Source: Chrysochromulina parva (Eukaryota; Haptophyta; Prymnesiales; Chrysochromulinaceae). From it: DNA of 63,966 nt. The notes below the pieces were generated by a model. The model was not told the DNA's origin, searched no databases, and saw only the letters and a list, made by a program, of their open reading frames with translations. Within the stretch, counting starts at the first letter, position 1. Each line of letters starts with the position of its first letter. Below are positions 22,385 through 31,807 of the stretch, in pieces. Both the position numbers and the translations under genes were made by a program. Location of the stretch: positions 1-63,966 of the forward strand of contig PJAB01000019.1 in assembly GCA_002887195.1 (NCBI GenBank). The letters are read 5' to 3'.

Positions 22385-23401
22385 ATGCCTGGCGATGCAA
22401 ACACTGATGCCGCGTTTCTTGGGCGTTGGGCGCGGTCATCGCGCTGCTTCCGCGGCCTGCTGCGTGTTTTGCCCATGTCGTGCACAGCGACATTTGTCGT
22501 GACACTGGTGCTTTGCTATAATGCGTACGAGGATGCAAGTCCCGACCCTGCTCGCCCGCTGCAAACCATTTCCACCTATCAGGCTGGCCCGTCACGTGGC
22601 CCACGGCATGCCGTGCCGTGCAACGACTATTGTGCATCTACCGGGTGCGGCTGGACCGAGCCATGGGCATGCCCGTGGTCGCCCGAACCAGGCATATCAG
22701 GCTACGCCGGCGATGACGACAGCACTGGGTTTGCCTGCTGTTGCGTGCAGCGGACCAAGGCAAGCGATTCATGCGGGGATGATAATCGCAGCGGCTGGCC
22801 ACGGAACTTGATAACGTTCCGCTGGGGCATGGGGCTGGTAGCCGCACAAGCGCTGCTAATGGTGACTTCGCGCATGGCGCTGCTCCTGCTGGCTGCGACA
22901 GCAGCCAGGGCGAGGCTTGACCGCCCGCGCCGTGCACCTCGCGTCGTCTTCCGGGCGAGCGCCCTCGTTCTGTACATGGGAATCGCCAGCCTGTGCGGCG
23001 TCGCCGCTGTCACATACTACGACGACGGACCCCTGCACTATACGTTTGCAGCTGGAGCCTTTACCTTACTCCCGCTCGGCCAATTCATGGAGACCCTCGG
23101 CCTTCTGTGCCTCGTGCTGCGACCGCGTGGCTATGACCGTGTTGGCGTCGCCGTGGTCTGCTGGGGCGTTGTGGTGCCATGGTCGGTGCCTATCTGCCTC
23201 TCCACGCATCTCGCCATTGACCATCCGCCCTTGCAGTGGGCTGGCGCGATCCTGGCACTCGCCTACTACTGGCCCGATACATGTGGCTTCACCAATTCTT
23301 TGGTGGCGTACTCCCTGAGCACGCATGAGCACATGAACAACAAGGTGGCAGTCGCATGCAATGTGGTCGATGCTTACCAAGGAGGTCACCTTGGTGCATG
23401 A
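22385..23401 (+). CDS. Six-helix membrane protein with Cys/Trp-rich luminal loop
   Basis: A single exon of 338 residues from the ATG at 22385 (an in-frame GTG lies 15 bases upstream). One helix near residues 35-50 is followed by a Cys/Trp-rich loop (CNDYCASTGCGWTEPWACPW, then GYAGDDDSTGFACCC) and five more hydrophobic segments. The layout of one helix, a large disulfide-rich loop, then five helices loosely recalls the FRAG1/DRAM/Sfk1 superfamily, but no diagnostic motif was found. The loop wording looks like a lineage-specific family. Probably a plasma-membrane or endomembrane protein. Confidence 0.7.
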   Translation: MPGDANTDAAFLGRWARSSRCFRGLLRVLPMSCTATFVVTLVLCYNAYEDASPDPARPLQTISTYQAGPSRGPRHAVPCNDYCASTGCGWTEPWACPWSPEPGISGYAGDDDSTGFACCCVQRTKASDSCGDDNRSGWPRNLITFRWGMGLVAAQALLMVTSRMALLLLAATAARARLDRPRRAPRVVFRASALVLYMGIASLCGVAAVTYYDDGPLHYTFAAGAFTLLPLGQFMETLGLLCLVLRPRGYDRVGVAVVCWGVVVPWSVPICLSTHLAIDHPPLQWAGAILALAYYWPDTCGFTNSLVAYSLSTHEHMNNKVAVACNVVDAYQGGHLGA

Positions 23402-23734
23402 GTGTCGCTCTCTCGAGTCTCCCAACTCAGTGCGCTCTACCCCTGACGCCGAGGAGCGTAATGGGTCGTTCACCGAGGTGGAGCTCAACTATCAACTCAG
23501 TCGAGTCTCTCGACCTCAACTCAGTCGTACAGTCGAGTCTCTCGGAGTCGAGTCTCGAGGTGTGACTATGGCCGTATGACTATAACCGTTCCGATTACGG
23601 CCATTACGCTCCAGCGCGAGTTACGCACAAAATAGAGGTACGAAGTTTTATAGTTTGTCTGTAACGTAACTGGAGTTTGACTCCCAGGACCGCTCCGACT
23701 CACCCGGGTCGGGTCCGGTCATGATGGAGACAGT
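23402..23734. repeat. Intergenic with degenerate GAGTCTC repeats
   Basis: Directly after the membrane-protein stop, from about 23406 to 23566, the words CTCGAGTCTC and CAACTCAGTCG recur many times in both orientations (CGAGTCTC and GAGACTCG-like). They can fold into several short stems. The rest is AT-richer and featureless. Confidence 0.5.
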
Positions 23735-24928
23735 TCAAAGGATTGTGTTTTGCGCCGTCACAGCATCGGCTTCTTGACTCGAGATGGCTTGAACGTACTG
23801 CTTCAAGCACGCCACTGCACTGAGATTGTAACAAGCAGCGTGGACGTTGCTCGAAATGGCCGCATACTTGTCGGAGTGCCTCCCTTCCGGCGGAAGCATC
23901 TTGTGGAACTCGCGAGGAAACACGAGAGGGTAGTTTGGGCACACCTGTCGCAAGCTTCGAAAGTCAGCGCAGAGCGCGCCCAGCTGCGCGGGCCGTGTGA
24001 ATGAAGAGCCGCCGGTATAGACCACTCGAGCATGCATCAGCCAGTGCAGGTCTGTGACGCTCGATTCGATGATGTCCTCCGTACTGTTGCGCGCCTCGGT
24101 GCTGTTGCGACCGGGCTTGTCCTTGGTGTTGCCCAAGTTGAGCGCCGAGTGGGTGCGTCCTCGGAGAGTGACCGCGCTGCCCACTTGGATGCCTAGCGCG
24201 CGAGCCGACTTGAGAATGCCCGGGCTGTCCGAGATGACGAGATCGTCCCCGCCCCATGCACTGAGAGTAGGACATGCATGCAGCAGCCACTGCCTGCTCA
24301 CGGTCGCGTTGTACACGCCATAGCTCCTCTGCGCATTGCTCAGATCGGCCCAGTCGGTCCTCAGATGCAACGCGCGATTGAACTCCAATTTGGCCCTGGG
24401 CGCTCCAAGTGCGTGTGCCGGCTCGGCAAACCAGCGCAGGATGCAGGGTCGACGCACGTAGGGCGGGAGCTCGAGGTTCTTGACGAGCTCATCGATCGCA
24501 AAGTCGGGCTGGTGTTTGAGCTGCACCCGGATGACGGTGGAGCTGTTGAACTCCTGCAGAGCCTTTACGAGCGCGACTCCTCTCGACGTCAGCTTCTTGT
24601 CGGCTTCAACGGTGAAGTTGCTTTTTTGCCACCATATCATTCCGTTCCTATAGCGGTAGAACTTTTCAAGCCCCGTGTTCATCATTTGGATGACGCACTT
24701 ACGGTGAAAGACGAAGCAGAGCGTGTGGTACGCCAGCACGATTGGAATAAGGTTTCCGAAGCCCCATTGGCTTTGGCCCTTATGCGAAATAATCAAAGTC
24801 CGCGGCTGGTCCAGAAGACTCTGGCCGAGCTCAAAGGTAAGACTGCAAGAGGCACTGTCGCAACCCAGCCCGTCGGAAGCGTGCGTTCTCGATGCCGTTG
24901 CATTCTCGATCGGCATCATGGTCGGCAT
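23735..24928 (-). CDS. Glycosyltransferase-like protein (fucosyltransferase-type fold suspected)
   Basis: Single exon, 397 residues, ATG at 24928. The N-terminal half has SQWGFGNLIPIVLAYHTLCFVFHRKCVI, a glycine-containing loop like nucleotide-sugar-binding starts. The C-terminal half has ALHLRTDWADL, DDLVISDSPGILKSARALG and TDLHWLMHARVVYTGGSSFTRPA, in the order expected for GT-B fucosyltransferase-like folds (donor-binding region ending D-x-x-x-L-x-x-A...S-S-F). Several N-glycosylation sequons suggest a luminal protein, yet no clear signal anchor precedes it, so a 5' exon may be missing. Family assignment is by motif layout only. Confidence 0.6.
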   Translation of the reverse strand: MPTMMPIENATASRTHASDGLGCDSASCSLTFELGQSLLDQPRTLIISHKGQSQWGFGNLIPIVLAYHTLCFVFHRKCVIQMMNTGLEKFYRYRNGMIWWQKSNFTVEADKKLTSRGVALVKALQEFNSSTVIRVQLKHQPDFAIDELVKNLELPPYVRRPCILRWFAEPAHALGAPRAKLEFNRALHLRTDWADLSNAQRSYGVYNATVSRQWLLHACPTLSAWGGDDLVISDSPGILKSARALGIQVGSAVTLRGRTHSALNLGNTKDKPGRNSTEARNSTEDIIESSVTDLHWLMHARVVYTGGSSFTRPAQLGALCADFRSLRQVCPNYPLVFPREFHKMLPPEGRHSDKYAAISSNVHAACYNLSAVACLKQYVQAISSQEADAVTAQNTIL

Positions 24929-25287
24929 GCAGCGCTCGCCCGTTTGGAGCGAGCAGCTTCCGTCCTGTCAGAATTCGGAACCACGTCGTCGCAGCAGGAG
25001 AGCACACCCGGCGGCATTTGCTTTTTCGTTCGCGAAGTGTGAATAGACTGTTTTAACACCCGACGAACAAATCGGCCACCTACACGGAAACCATGGCTAG
25101 GTATGCAGATGAGGAGGGGCTAAGTACGAGTTTTCACGGGTTGTGGTGTGAAATATCAATGTCGAATGTGAGAGTACGAAACATGCTACGCGGCTTGTAG
25201 GGCCGCGTCACCCACGTCCGTACTCACTCGCAACCATGCTCTTCAATTCATCGCGTGTGGCCACTTGTCGCCTCTCGGTGCACAAGC
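24929..25287. other. Intergenic between two minus-strand genes
   Basis: Holds the MPP10 3' end and the glycosyltransferase promoter side. No ORF, repeat or RNA gene seen. Confidence 0.4.
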
Positions 25288-27405
25288 TCAGAGCTTGAGC
25301 TTGAACGCCTGCTGCGGCGGCTTCTCCCCTGCAACGTCGCCTCGCGGCCGCTTGCGGCCCGCACCGTTCTCGCCCTTCTCGCCTTGCATGGTCGCAAAGA
25401 ACTTGGACGATTTGATGAACTGCTGGCCACCCAAAGCATTGTCCTTGGGTGAGCGACCGCCTTGACCAGGCGAGGGGCTGCCTGAGAGTACGGTGCCCTT
25501 GCGCTTCGCATCTGCCAGCAGCTGCCCAACGGCTGCATCCGACTGCCGGGGCGCGCCGCCATTCGGCGACATCTTGGCTCGTAACGCCTCTCTCTCCTTG
25601 GTCTCGGCACCCTGGCGCTTGCGCACGCGCTTCTTTTTGCGCCGCAGAGCCTCCCTCTCCTCCTGAGAGAGCTCTTGCCTCGCTGAGAGATCCTTGAGGG
25701 TGTTGCGCTTCTGGAAGACTTCCTCCGGCGCGAGCGCCTCGGCTGCCCCCATCGCCGTCGGTGTCGCCTCCTCGAGCGTCGCCACCGCCACGCTCTGTGA
25801 GCGTACGGTCGCTTCGGGCTTATGGGCCTTCGGCACGGCATGCGCCGAGAAGAGGGCGTCCAGCCGCCCAAGTAGCGAGCGGAGCGTCTTCTGGATCTCA
25901 TCGTAGGCCTGCTGCTGCTTGGTCGTCTCGGCGGATGCGTGCCCGAGCATCTGCTGCTCGTACGCGCGCTCGTACTGCTCACCGAGCCCGAGCTCACTCT
26001 TCTCTGTCGAGATGTCGGCGGGCTTGGGGCGCGTGCTTCGGGGTCCATTTGAGGAGAGGCGCACGACATCATCCCAAAGCTGCTCGCTGATGCGCTGATG
26101 AAGCACCTGCTCGATCGAGGCGGTCACCTCCTTGGTCACCACCGGCGCGCGCGTGCTCGCGCCCGTGTCGAAGTCGAGATCGGCCTCAAGTAGGGAGTTG
26201 ACCGGGCGCTTTGAGCCGCTGACCTCGCCCTTCATTTGCCACGGCTTCTCCGCTATCTGTTCCAACTCCAGCTTCGAGAGCTTCTGAGCCATGCGACGGT
26301 CCCTTGGAGGCACCGCCTTCCCGTTCGCACCTCTCGCGTGCTTTGCATCACCTTGGCCGGCCTCGTCGCCCTCACCGTCCTCGTCGCCGTCCTCGTCGCC
26401 GTCCTCGTCGCAGTCCTCGTCGCCGTTCGCGACCTCTTCGCCTTCCCCGCCTTCCCCGTCGCTCCCGTCAATCCCATCGAGATCCAAGTCCTCCTCCTCC
26501 TCCTCGCCCTCCTCCTCCTCGCCCTCTCCCTCGCCCCCGTACAAATCGTCGTCGTCGTCCTCGTCGTCAGAGGCGTTCACGGGACCTGCGCGTCTCCGCT
26601 CTCTCATCGCAGCGCTCATAGCAGCGCTCTCATCTTCGCCCTCCTCCTCCTCCTCCTCCTCTTCGTCCTCTTCGTCCTCTTCGCCGTCCAACTCGTCCTC
26701 GCTGCCCTCCTCCTCCAGCTCCTCCTCCTCCTCCTCACCATCACCATCACCATCATCATCATCATCATCATCGCCCTCGTCATCCTCGTCATCATCGCCA
26801 TCACCGTAGAGCTCGTCGATCTCCATATCGTTTTCGCCCGCCTCACCCTCGTCGGCAAACTCCGCCATGTCGCGCTCGAGCTCCTCCTCGTCCACTGCTT
26901 GGACGCCATCCTTCCAAAAGTCGGTTGCGAAGATCTCGGGACGGCCGCCGCCAGCACGCTTCTTGCGCCGCCGATTGGCAGCCGCGCGAGGATTGATACG
27001 TACCTCCTCGTCCTCCTCGTCGCTGCGGTCGTCTCCCTCCTCCATCTCTTCTAATCGGCGCATGTCCGCGTTGGCATCTGCATTAGCTTGTCTCGCGCTC
27101 GCGCGAACCTCGCTCTTCACCTCGTCGGCCGTTTCCTCAGCCTTGAATTGCTTCTTGAGCTGTGTCTCCACGAAGCGGAGCAGCGGCTTGTTCCGCATCG
27201 CGAGCTGCTGCCAGATTTGCTCATCATCGCCACCTTGGATCAACAGCTCGTCAAACGGCCCGACCTTTTGATCGCTTTGGGCGCGATCGAAGAGTCCTTT
27301 TGAAATCCGAGCGAGAGCTGCGAAGCGCTCCTCCGAGGCTGCACAGAAATCAATCGGCTGGAGGTGCTGAAGCTCAGATCCCTGGCCGGGGATCGGCAGC
27401 GGCAT
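25288..27405 (-). CDS. MPHOSPH10: U3 small nucleolar ribonucleoprotein MPP10
   Basis: The frame is open from 27864, but upstream of 27405 it overlaps the F-box gene and lacks coding character, so the ATG at 27405 (MPLPIPGQG) is chosen; a 5' exon is possible. About 705 residues. MPP10 signatures in order: ASEERFAALARISKGLFD, FDELLIQGGDDEQIWQQL, long Glu/Asp-rich runs, KPWQMKGEVSGSKRPVNSLLE, EQLWDDVVRLSS, SELGLGEQYERAYEQQ, IQKTLRSLLGRLDALFSAHAVPK, ATLEEATPTAMGAAEALAPEEVF, then a basic KKKKRVRKRQ region. Part of the SSU processome that cleaves 18S pre-rRNA in the nucleolus. The acidic tracts are encoded by GAG/GAC repeats. Confidence 0.93.
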   Translation of the reverse strand: MPLPIPGQGSELQHLQPIDFCAASEERFAALARISKGLFDRAQSDQKVGPFDELLIQGGDDEQIWQQLAMRNKPLLRFVETQLKKQFKAEETADEVKSEVRASARQANADANADMRRLEEMEEGDDRSDEEDEEVRINPRAAANRRRKKRAGGGRPEIFATDFWKDGVQAVDEEELERDMAEFADEGEAGENDMEIDELYGDGDDDEDDEGDDDDDDDGDGDGEEEEEELEEEGSEDELDGEEDEEDEEEEEEEEGEDESAAMSAAMRERRRAGPVNASDDEDDDDDLYGGEGEGEEEEGEEEEEDLDLDGIDGSDGEGGEGEEVANGDEDCDEDGDEDGDEDGEGDEAGQGDAKHARGANGKAVPPRDRRMAQKLSKLELEQIAEKPWQMKGEVSGSKRPVNSLLEADLDFDTGASTRAPVVTKEVTASIEQVLHQRISEQLWDDVVRLSSNGPRSTRPKPADISTEKSELGLGEQYERAYEQQMLGHASAETTKQQQAYDEIQKTLRSLLGRLDALFSAHAVPKAHKPEATVRSQSVAVATLEEATPTAMGAAEALAPEEVFQKRNTLKDLSARQELSQEEREALRRKKKRVRKRQGAETKEREALRAKMSPNGGAPRQSDAAVGQLLADAKRKGTVLSGSPSPGQGGRSPKDNALGGQQFIKSSKFFATMQGEKGENGAGRKRPRGDVAGEKPPQQAFKLKL

Positions 27406-27763
27406 GCACACACGTACGTGTGCGATGAGCGCCTGCTCTGCGAACTGTGCAAGCTCGAACCACTGCGCTTCACGGGCGCCAGCTCTCTCGCGTGGTGAGC
27501 GCGGCGACGTGACGACCCGCGTTGTTTTGAGCGTCAGCTTAAAAGTAGGCGCATCGTGACTGGTGTTGCTGGGTGTTTTCTGTCCGGACTTGAGGTGGAA
27601 CCGATGGACAGACGAAAGACGAGCGCCGTTGCAACAAAAAATCTCCCTCGGCGCTCGGGCGAGGAATTGAACCTTTTCATACCAGAGTGAGAGTCCAGAC
27701 CACGTAGTATCCGGGTATCGCGTAGTATCCGGTACATTTCCTCCGATAGCATATTCTGTTGCC
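27406..27763. other. Intergenic, MPP10 upstream region
   Basis: Between the F-box/LRR stop and the MPP10 start on the same strand. At 27630-27720 the minus strand has a tRNA-Glu-like anticodon loop and B-box word but no cloverleaf (see rejected). A duplicated GTAGTATCCGG word lies near 27702 and 27721. Confidence 0.4.
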
Positions 27764-28954
27764 TCATGTCGCCAATGCAAACGTCTTGAGCCTTGGTAGC
27801 CGACGGAGCAGCCCCGCGGGCTCGCGCTCGGCCTCCACGATGTTGACGCAGCCGCGCACATCAAGCTCGACGAGAGTGGCCGCGCAGTGCAAGGCGAGCG
27901 CCTCGAGCGTGGCCACGCCGATGGCCTTGATGCCGTGAAGGCTCAGGGTGCGCAGCCGACGGCAGCCGGAGGCGATCGCACAGCCGCCCCGATCTGTCGC
28001 CTGTACCACCCAGGTCAACAACAAGACGCGTAGCTCTGGGCAGCCGTGGCCTAGGGCGACGACGAGGGCGTCGCTCAGCCCGCGCAGCCCCGTGCAGTCG
28101 AGCGTGTGCAGCTGGGCGCAGCGCTGCGCCACGGCCCGCAAGCTCGCGTCGGATAGCTGTGAATTCGAATAGAGGCGTAGCGCTCGGAGCTCGGGGTTGT
28201 TATCGACGAGCACTCCAAGAGCCATGTCGTCGATGAGGGGCAGGCGCGTGAGGTTGAGCTCGCGCAGCAGCCGGCAGCGCGATGCGAGGGCGAGGATCCC
28301 CGCCGCCTCCACGCGCTTGCAGCCGCTGAATGAGACAGCGGTGAGCGACGGGCACCGAATGGAGAGCGCGACGGCACTCGAGGTGCTCAGCCGGTGGCAG
28401 CAGTAGAGCGAAATGAGCTCGAGGGACTTGCCGCACGCGCTACTCACCGCCTTGATGCCAGCGTCGGTCACCCCAGCGCACCCGTCGATGGTCAGTCGCC
28501 GCACCGCGGGCGGCAGCACTGCGAGGTGCTCATCCCGGAGGTGCTCGCAAAACTGCAAGGTGAGTACGATGACGCCGGCAAAGCGAGGCACCCTCGACAG
28601 ACCTTCTTCGAAGAATAATGTGGGTCGTGGAAGGTGCGACAAGTCGAGACATGTCCAGTAGGCGCGCCGCTCCTTTGCGAATTGGCGAGCCTCGGAGCAC
28701 GTCTGAGAGAGCCGGCACAAGGCGGCGGCGTCGACGAGCGGCTCGCTGAGCCCGGCGCACACGCACTCGAGGAGTACGCGCGCGGTGCTCCAAGGCGACT
28801 CCTCCAAGGCGACTGCATCGATGCAGGAATGCAGCGGTGGCGGCGGCGGCGGCGGAGCGCTCGACGCTGGCGCTTCGGCGAAACATGCTTCACGGACGGC
28901 ATTCATTTCGTGAAGTTTCGTGACGCACATGTGATGCGTTGAAGACAAAATCAT
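27764..28954 (-). CDS. F-box/LRR (FBXL-type) protein
   Basis: Single exon; in-frame ATGs at 28954, 28930 and 28906, the last (MNAVREACFAEAP) giving 380 residues. After a proline run, an F-box-like helix set (LVDAAALCRLSQTCSEARQFAKERRAYWTCLDLS) leads into about nine cysteine-containing LRRs of FBXL/AMN1 type (LTIDGCAGVTDAGIKAVSSAC, LISLYCCHRLSTSSAVALSIRC, LDCTGLRGLSDALVVALGHGC). In FBXL proteins the F-box binds SKP1 and the LRRs bind the substrate for SCF ubiquitination. The F-box is weak, so substrate-receptor function is inferred mainly from LRR type. Divergent from PP5, with 168-216 bases between starts. Confidence 0.82.
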   Translation of the reverse strand: MILSSTHHMCVTKLHEMNAVREACFAEAPASSAPPPPPPPLHSCIDAVALEESPWSTARVLLECVCAGLSEPLVDAAALCRLSQTCSEARQFAKERRAYWTCLDLSHLPRPTLFFEEGLSRVPRFAGVIVLTLQFCEHLRDEHLAVLPPAVRRLTIDGCAGVTDAGIKAVSSACGKSLELISLYCCHRLSTSSAVALSIRCPSLTAVSFSGCKRVEAAGILALASRCRLLRELNLTRLPLIDDMALGVLVDNNPELRALRLYSNSQLSDASLRAVAQRCAQLHTLDCTGLRGLSDALVVALGHGCPELRVLLLTWVVQATDRGGCAIASGCRRLRTLSLHGIKAIGVATLEALALHCAATLVELDVRGCVNIVEAEREPAGLLRRLPRLKTFALAT

Positions 28955-29122
28955 GAAAAGTCGCGCCGTCTCGCGCGGGGAGTGGGGTCCGGTGTGGGGG
29001 GGGCTTCGGCCAATCATCTGCTTTTGCGAAGTCGTGCGGCGCAGCGTCCGCGTGGCACAAGTCGGCGACACGCGAGGGCGCAGCCGAGCGCCCACCGCTG
29101 CATCGAAGCCGCCTTTCCGAAG

Positions 29123-30601
29123 ATGTCCGACTCATCTCCGACTCCGCCGCCAGCTTCACCTGACGCGGCGAGTACCAACTCCGAGGCGGAACTGAAAAAG
29201 GACCAGGGCAACGAGCATTTCAAGGTTGAGCGATGGGCGGATGCCGTAGTGTGCTACAATGCGGCCATCGAGCTCGACCCAGAGAAGCCCGCCTATTACA
29301 CCAACCGCGCCGCGTGCCACATCAAGATGGAGAATCATGGTCTTGCCATCGCTGACGGCACCGTTGCGCTCGAGCTCGAGAAAACCTTTGCAAAGGCGTA
29401 CTACCGGCGCGGCTCAGCGTACATGGCGCTCGGCAAGTACAAGGATGCGCTCAAGGACTTCAAGTCGCTGAGGCAGCTGAAGCCGACCGACCGCGATGCG
29501 CTCGAGAAGTTCAAGGCCGCGGAGCGCGAGGTGAAGCGCGAAGCCTTTGAGAAGGCGATCCGCTCCGACGATGCGAACGAGGTGCCGATCACCGAGCGTC
29601 TCGATCCCGCCCAGATGGCGGTGGAGTCGAGCTATACGGGCCCGCAGCCGAGCTTCCCGCTCACCCACAGTGCGGTGCTCGCGATCGCGGCGCACCTCAA
29701 GGATCAGAAGACGCTTCACCAGAAGTACGCGATGCAGATCCTGATCGAGCTGCACAAGCAACTGAAGACGCTGCCCTCCTTGGTGGACGTGCCGATCCCC
29801 CAAGGGACCCACATCAACGTGTGCGGCGACACGCACGGACAGTTCTACGACCTGCTCAACATCTTCGAGCTCTTTGGCTACCCATCGGAGACGAATCCAT
29901 ACCTGTTCAACGGCGACTTTGTCGACCGCGGCTCCTTTTCGCTCGAGGTCGTCCTACTGCTCTTCACGTTTAAGGTGCTCTACCCGAACCATGTGCACCT
30001 GACGCGCGGCAACCACGAGACGCTGAACATGAACCGGATCTACGGCTTCGAGGGCGAGGTGAAGGCCAAGTACAACACGACCATGTTCGAACTCTTCACC
30101 GCGTGCTTCCACTGCTTGCCTCTCGCCTACTGCCTCGGCAAGATGATCTACATCACACACGGCGGGCTCTTCTCACGAGATGATGTGATGCTCGACGACA
30201 TCCGCAAGGTGGACCGCTTCCGGGAGCCCCCCGACGAGGGCATCATGAGCGAAGCCCTGTGGAGCGATCCGCAGCCGATGCCCGGTCGCGCGCCCTCGAA
30301 GCGCGGCGTTGGGCTCTCGTTTGGTCCTGACGTGACCGCGAACTTCCTAAATAGGAACGGGCTCAAGATGGTGGTACGTTCGCACGAGGTCAAGGACGAG
30401 GGGTACGAGGTTGAGGCGGGCGGCAAGCTGTGCACCATCTTCTCGGCGCCCAACTATTGCGATCAGATGGGCAACAAGGGCGCGCTGCTCCGATTCGATC
30501 ACAACGGCGAGTACGAGGTCAAGCAATTCACGGCGGTGCCGCACCCGAACGTGCGGCCGATGGCGTATGCAGGAGGCATGCAGAGCATGTTCGGATTCTG
30601 A
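29123..30601 (+). CDS. PPP5C: Serine/threonine protein phosphatase 5 (TPR-PP5)
   Basis: Intronless, 492 residues, close to the usual ~499; the ATG at 29123 opens MSDSSPTPPPASP. Residues about 23-125 form three TPRs (KKDQGNEHFKVERWADAVVCY..., YTNRAACHIKMENHGLAIAD..., AYYRRGSAYMALGKYKDALKD). The linker and the PPP catalytic domain follow, with GDTHGQFYD, GDFVDRGSFSLEV, RGNHET, ITHGGLFS, LWSDPQPMPGR, VRSHEVKDEGYE and FSAPNYCDQMGN. The C-terminus keeps FTAVPHPNVRPMAYA. TPRs bind HSP90 and autoinhibit the phosphatase; PP5 acts on HSP90 clients and cochaperones. All metal ligands appear intact. Confidence 0.97.
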   Translation: MSDSSPTPPPASPDAASTNSEAELKKDQGNEHFKVERWADAVVCYNAAIELDPEKPAYYTNRAACHIKMENHGLAIADGTVALELEKTFAKAYYRRGSAYMALGKYKDALKDFKSLRQLKPTDRDALEKFKAAEREVKREAFEKAIRSDDANEVPITERLDPAQMAVESSYTGPQPSFPLTHSAVLAIAAHLKDQKTLHQKYAMQILIELHKQLKTLPSLVDVPIPQGTHINVCGDTHGQFYDLLNIFELFGYPSETNPYLFNGDFVDRGSFSLEVVLLLFTFKVLYPNHVHLTRGNHETLNMNRIYGFEGEVKAKYNTTMFELFTACFHCLPLAYCLGKMIYITHGGLFSRDDVMLDDIRKVDRFREPPDEGIMSEALWSDPQPMPGRAPSKRGVGLSFGPDVTANFLNRNGLKMVVRSHEVKDEGYEVEAGGKLCTIFSAPNYCDQMGNKGALLRFDHNGEYEVKQFTAVPHPNVRPMAYAGGMQSMFGF

Positions 30602-31266
30602 GCTTCGCCGTCGGAGGAGGACGATGGACGAGCAGCAGAGGATTGAGGGAGTCTCGATCGCATTGAGAGATGTGCACGAGACGAGAGAGAGAGGACAGAC
30701 ACACACCACACAGAGACCAATTTCGTTAGCCGACGCCGACTCTTATATAATTTACACGTTCCGATCCGATCGACCGTCGGTCGGCGCGATTCATATGATC
30801 ACAGCGCACACGACGTCTCTCCTGCGCGGGGAATCTCGCATCGTCGCGTCGGTGCTGGGTCGCGTTCGTCTCCGTCTCAAACGACCACGCAAATCTGTGT
30901 CTCCGCCAGGCCCAGGGCATGAAAACTCCCTCCACCCTCGACAACCGCCCCTCCCGTCGACCCTCCCGCACCTGTCAAGGCACCTGTGCTCCTCGGCCTC
31001 GCCCACACATGCAATTGCACACATGAACACACCGGAAAGCGGAATGGCGGACTCACAGCACAGCTCATTTGAATGTAACCAAACGCTGTCCCGCGAAGCA
31101 AAAAACATCGCTTCGTGAATTCGTCTCGAGAGATAATTTGGAAGCGTCAATTCGTCAATTTCCGTGTGGAGTAGACGAATCCCAACTCCAGGCGACGCGT
31201 CAAAAGCCCGCAATCCTTTCTCTCTGGTCACCCCATCCACTCTCGCCATCAATCGATTCGCGAGCA
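30602..31266. other. Intergenic, PP5 3' side
   Basis: About 665 bases; includes a TATATAAT word near 30751 and an AT-richer stretch before the next gene at about 31060-31150. Frames crossing it show no family similarity. Confidence 0.35.
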
Positions 31267-31807
31267 ATGCTCGGTCTCGTGTGCTCGATGCTCGCCTTCT
31301 CGACCAAGTCGCAGGTGCCGCAACGAGTCCTGCAACTCCGCGGCGGCATGGAGCTCGGTCCACTCACACCGGGCAACTTCAATGGCGTGCTGCAGGTCGC
31401 CGCCGCCATCACAGCGGGTGCGCACCCCCTAACACTTCACGCTTGATAAGGATTTTCGTCCGCTCACCCGATTAGCTGCTTTGCCGACCCGCCCTTCGTC
31501 CATCGCAGCTTCCGCGATCAGCGAGAAGTACGCAAACATCGGCGAGACCACGCTGACCAAGACGTTCAAGGGTGATGTCTTCAACACCAACCTGATCATC
31601 TCGATGGTCACCGGCGTCGTCTCTACCGCCGTGTACTCGGCCGGCGCATCCTCGTTCGACTCGCTCCAGCTCACGGCTGCCCTCTGGCTGCTCAGCACGC
31701 TCGTCAAATTCAAGGATTCGGGCTTCGACGTGTCGACGCTGACGGACATGTCGACGGCGCTGGAGAAGGGGATCACGATCGCCGCCGCCGTCCTTGCCTT
31801 TGCCTAA
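31267..31807 (+). CDS. Small plastid-type hydrophobic protein
   Basis: Two exons: 31267-31417 and 31509-31807 (donor GTGCGCACC, acceptor CCATCGCAG, split Ala codon). They rejoin in frame to about 149 residues. The N-terminus MLGLVCSMLAFSTKSQVPQRVLQLRGG resembles a bipartite plastid presequence, whose R-G-G end is common in algae with complex plastids. The mature part has GNFNGVLQVAAAITAA, LIISMVTGVVSTAVYSAG, LQLTAALWLLSTLVKF and ALEKGITIAAAVLAFA, four short hydrophobic helices. No named domain. Function unknown; thylakoid or envelope location is an inference. Confidence 0.72.

Noticed and set aside
26236..27054. Leu/Val-rich plus-strand frame resembling a membrane protein
   Set aside because: It is the complement of the acidic Glu/Asp runs of MPP10.
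27630..27720. tRNA-Glu-like sequence on the minus strand (loop CTCTCAC, GGTTCAATTCC, followed by a T run)
   Set aside because: The anticodon loop and B-box word are present, but the T stem pairs poorly, no 5' acceptor matches the 3' side and the D arm is missing. At most a remnant, possibly coincidence.
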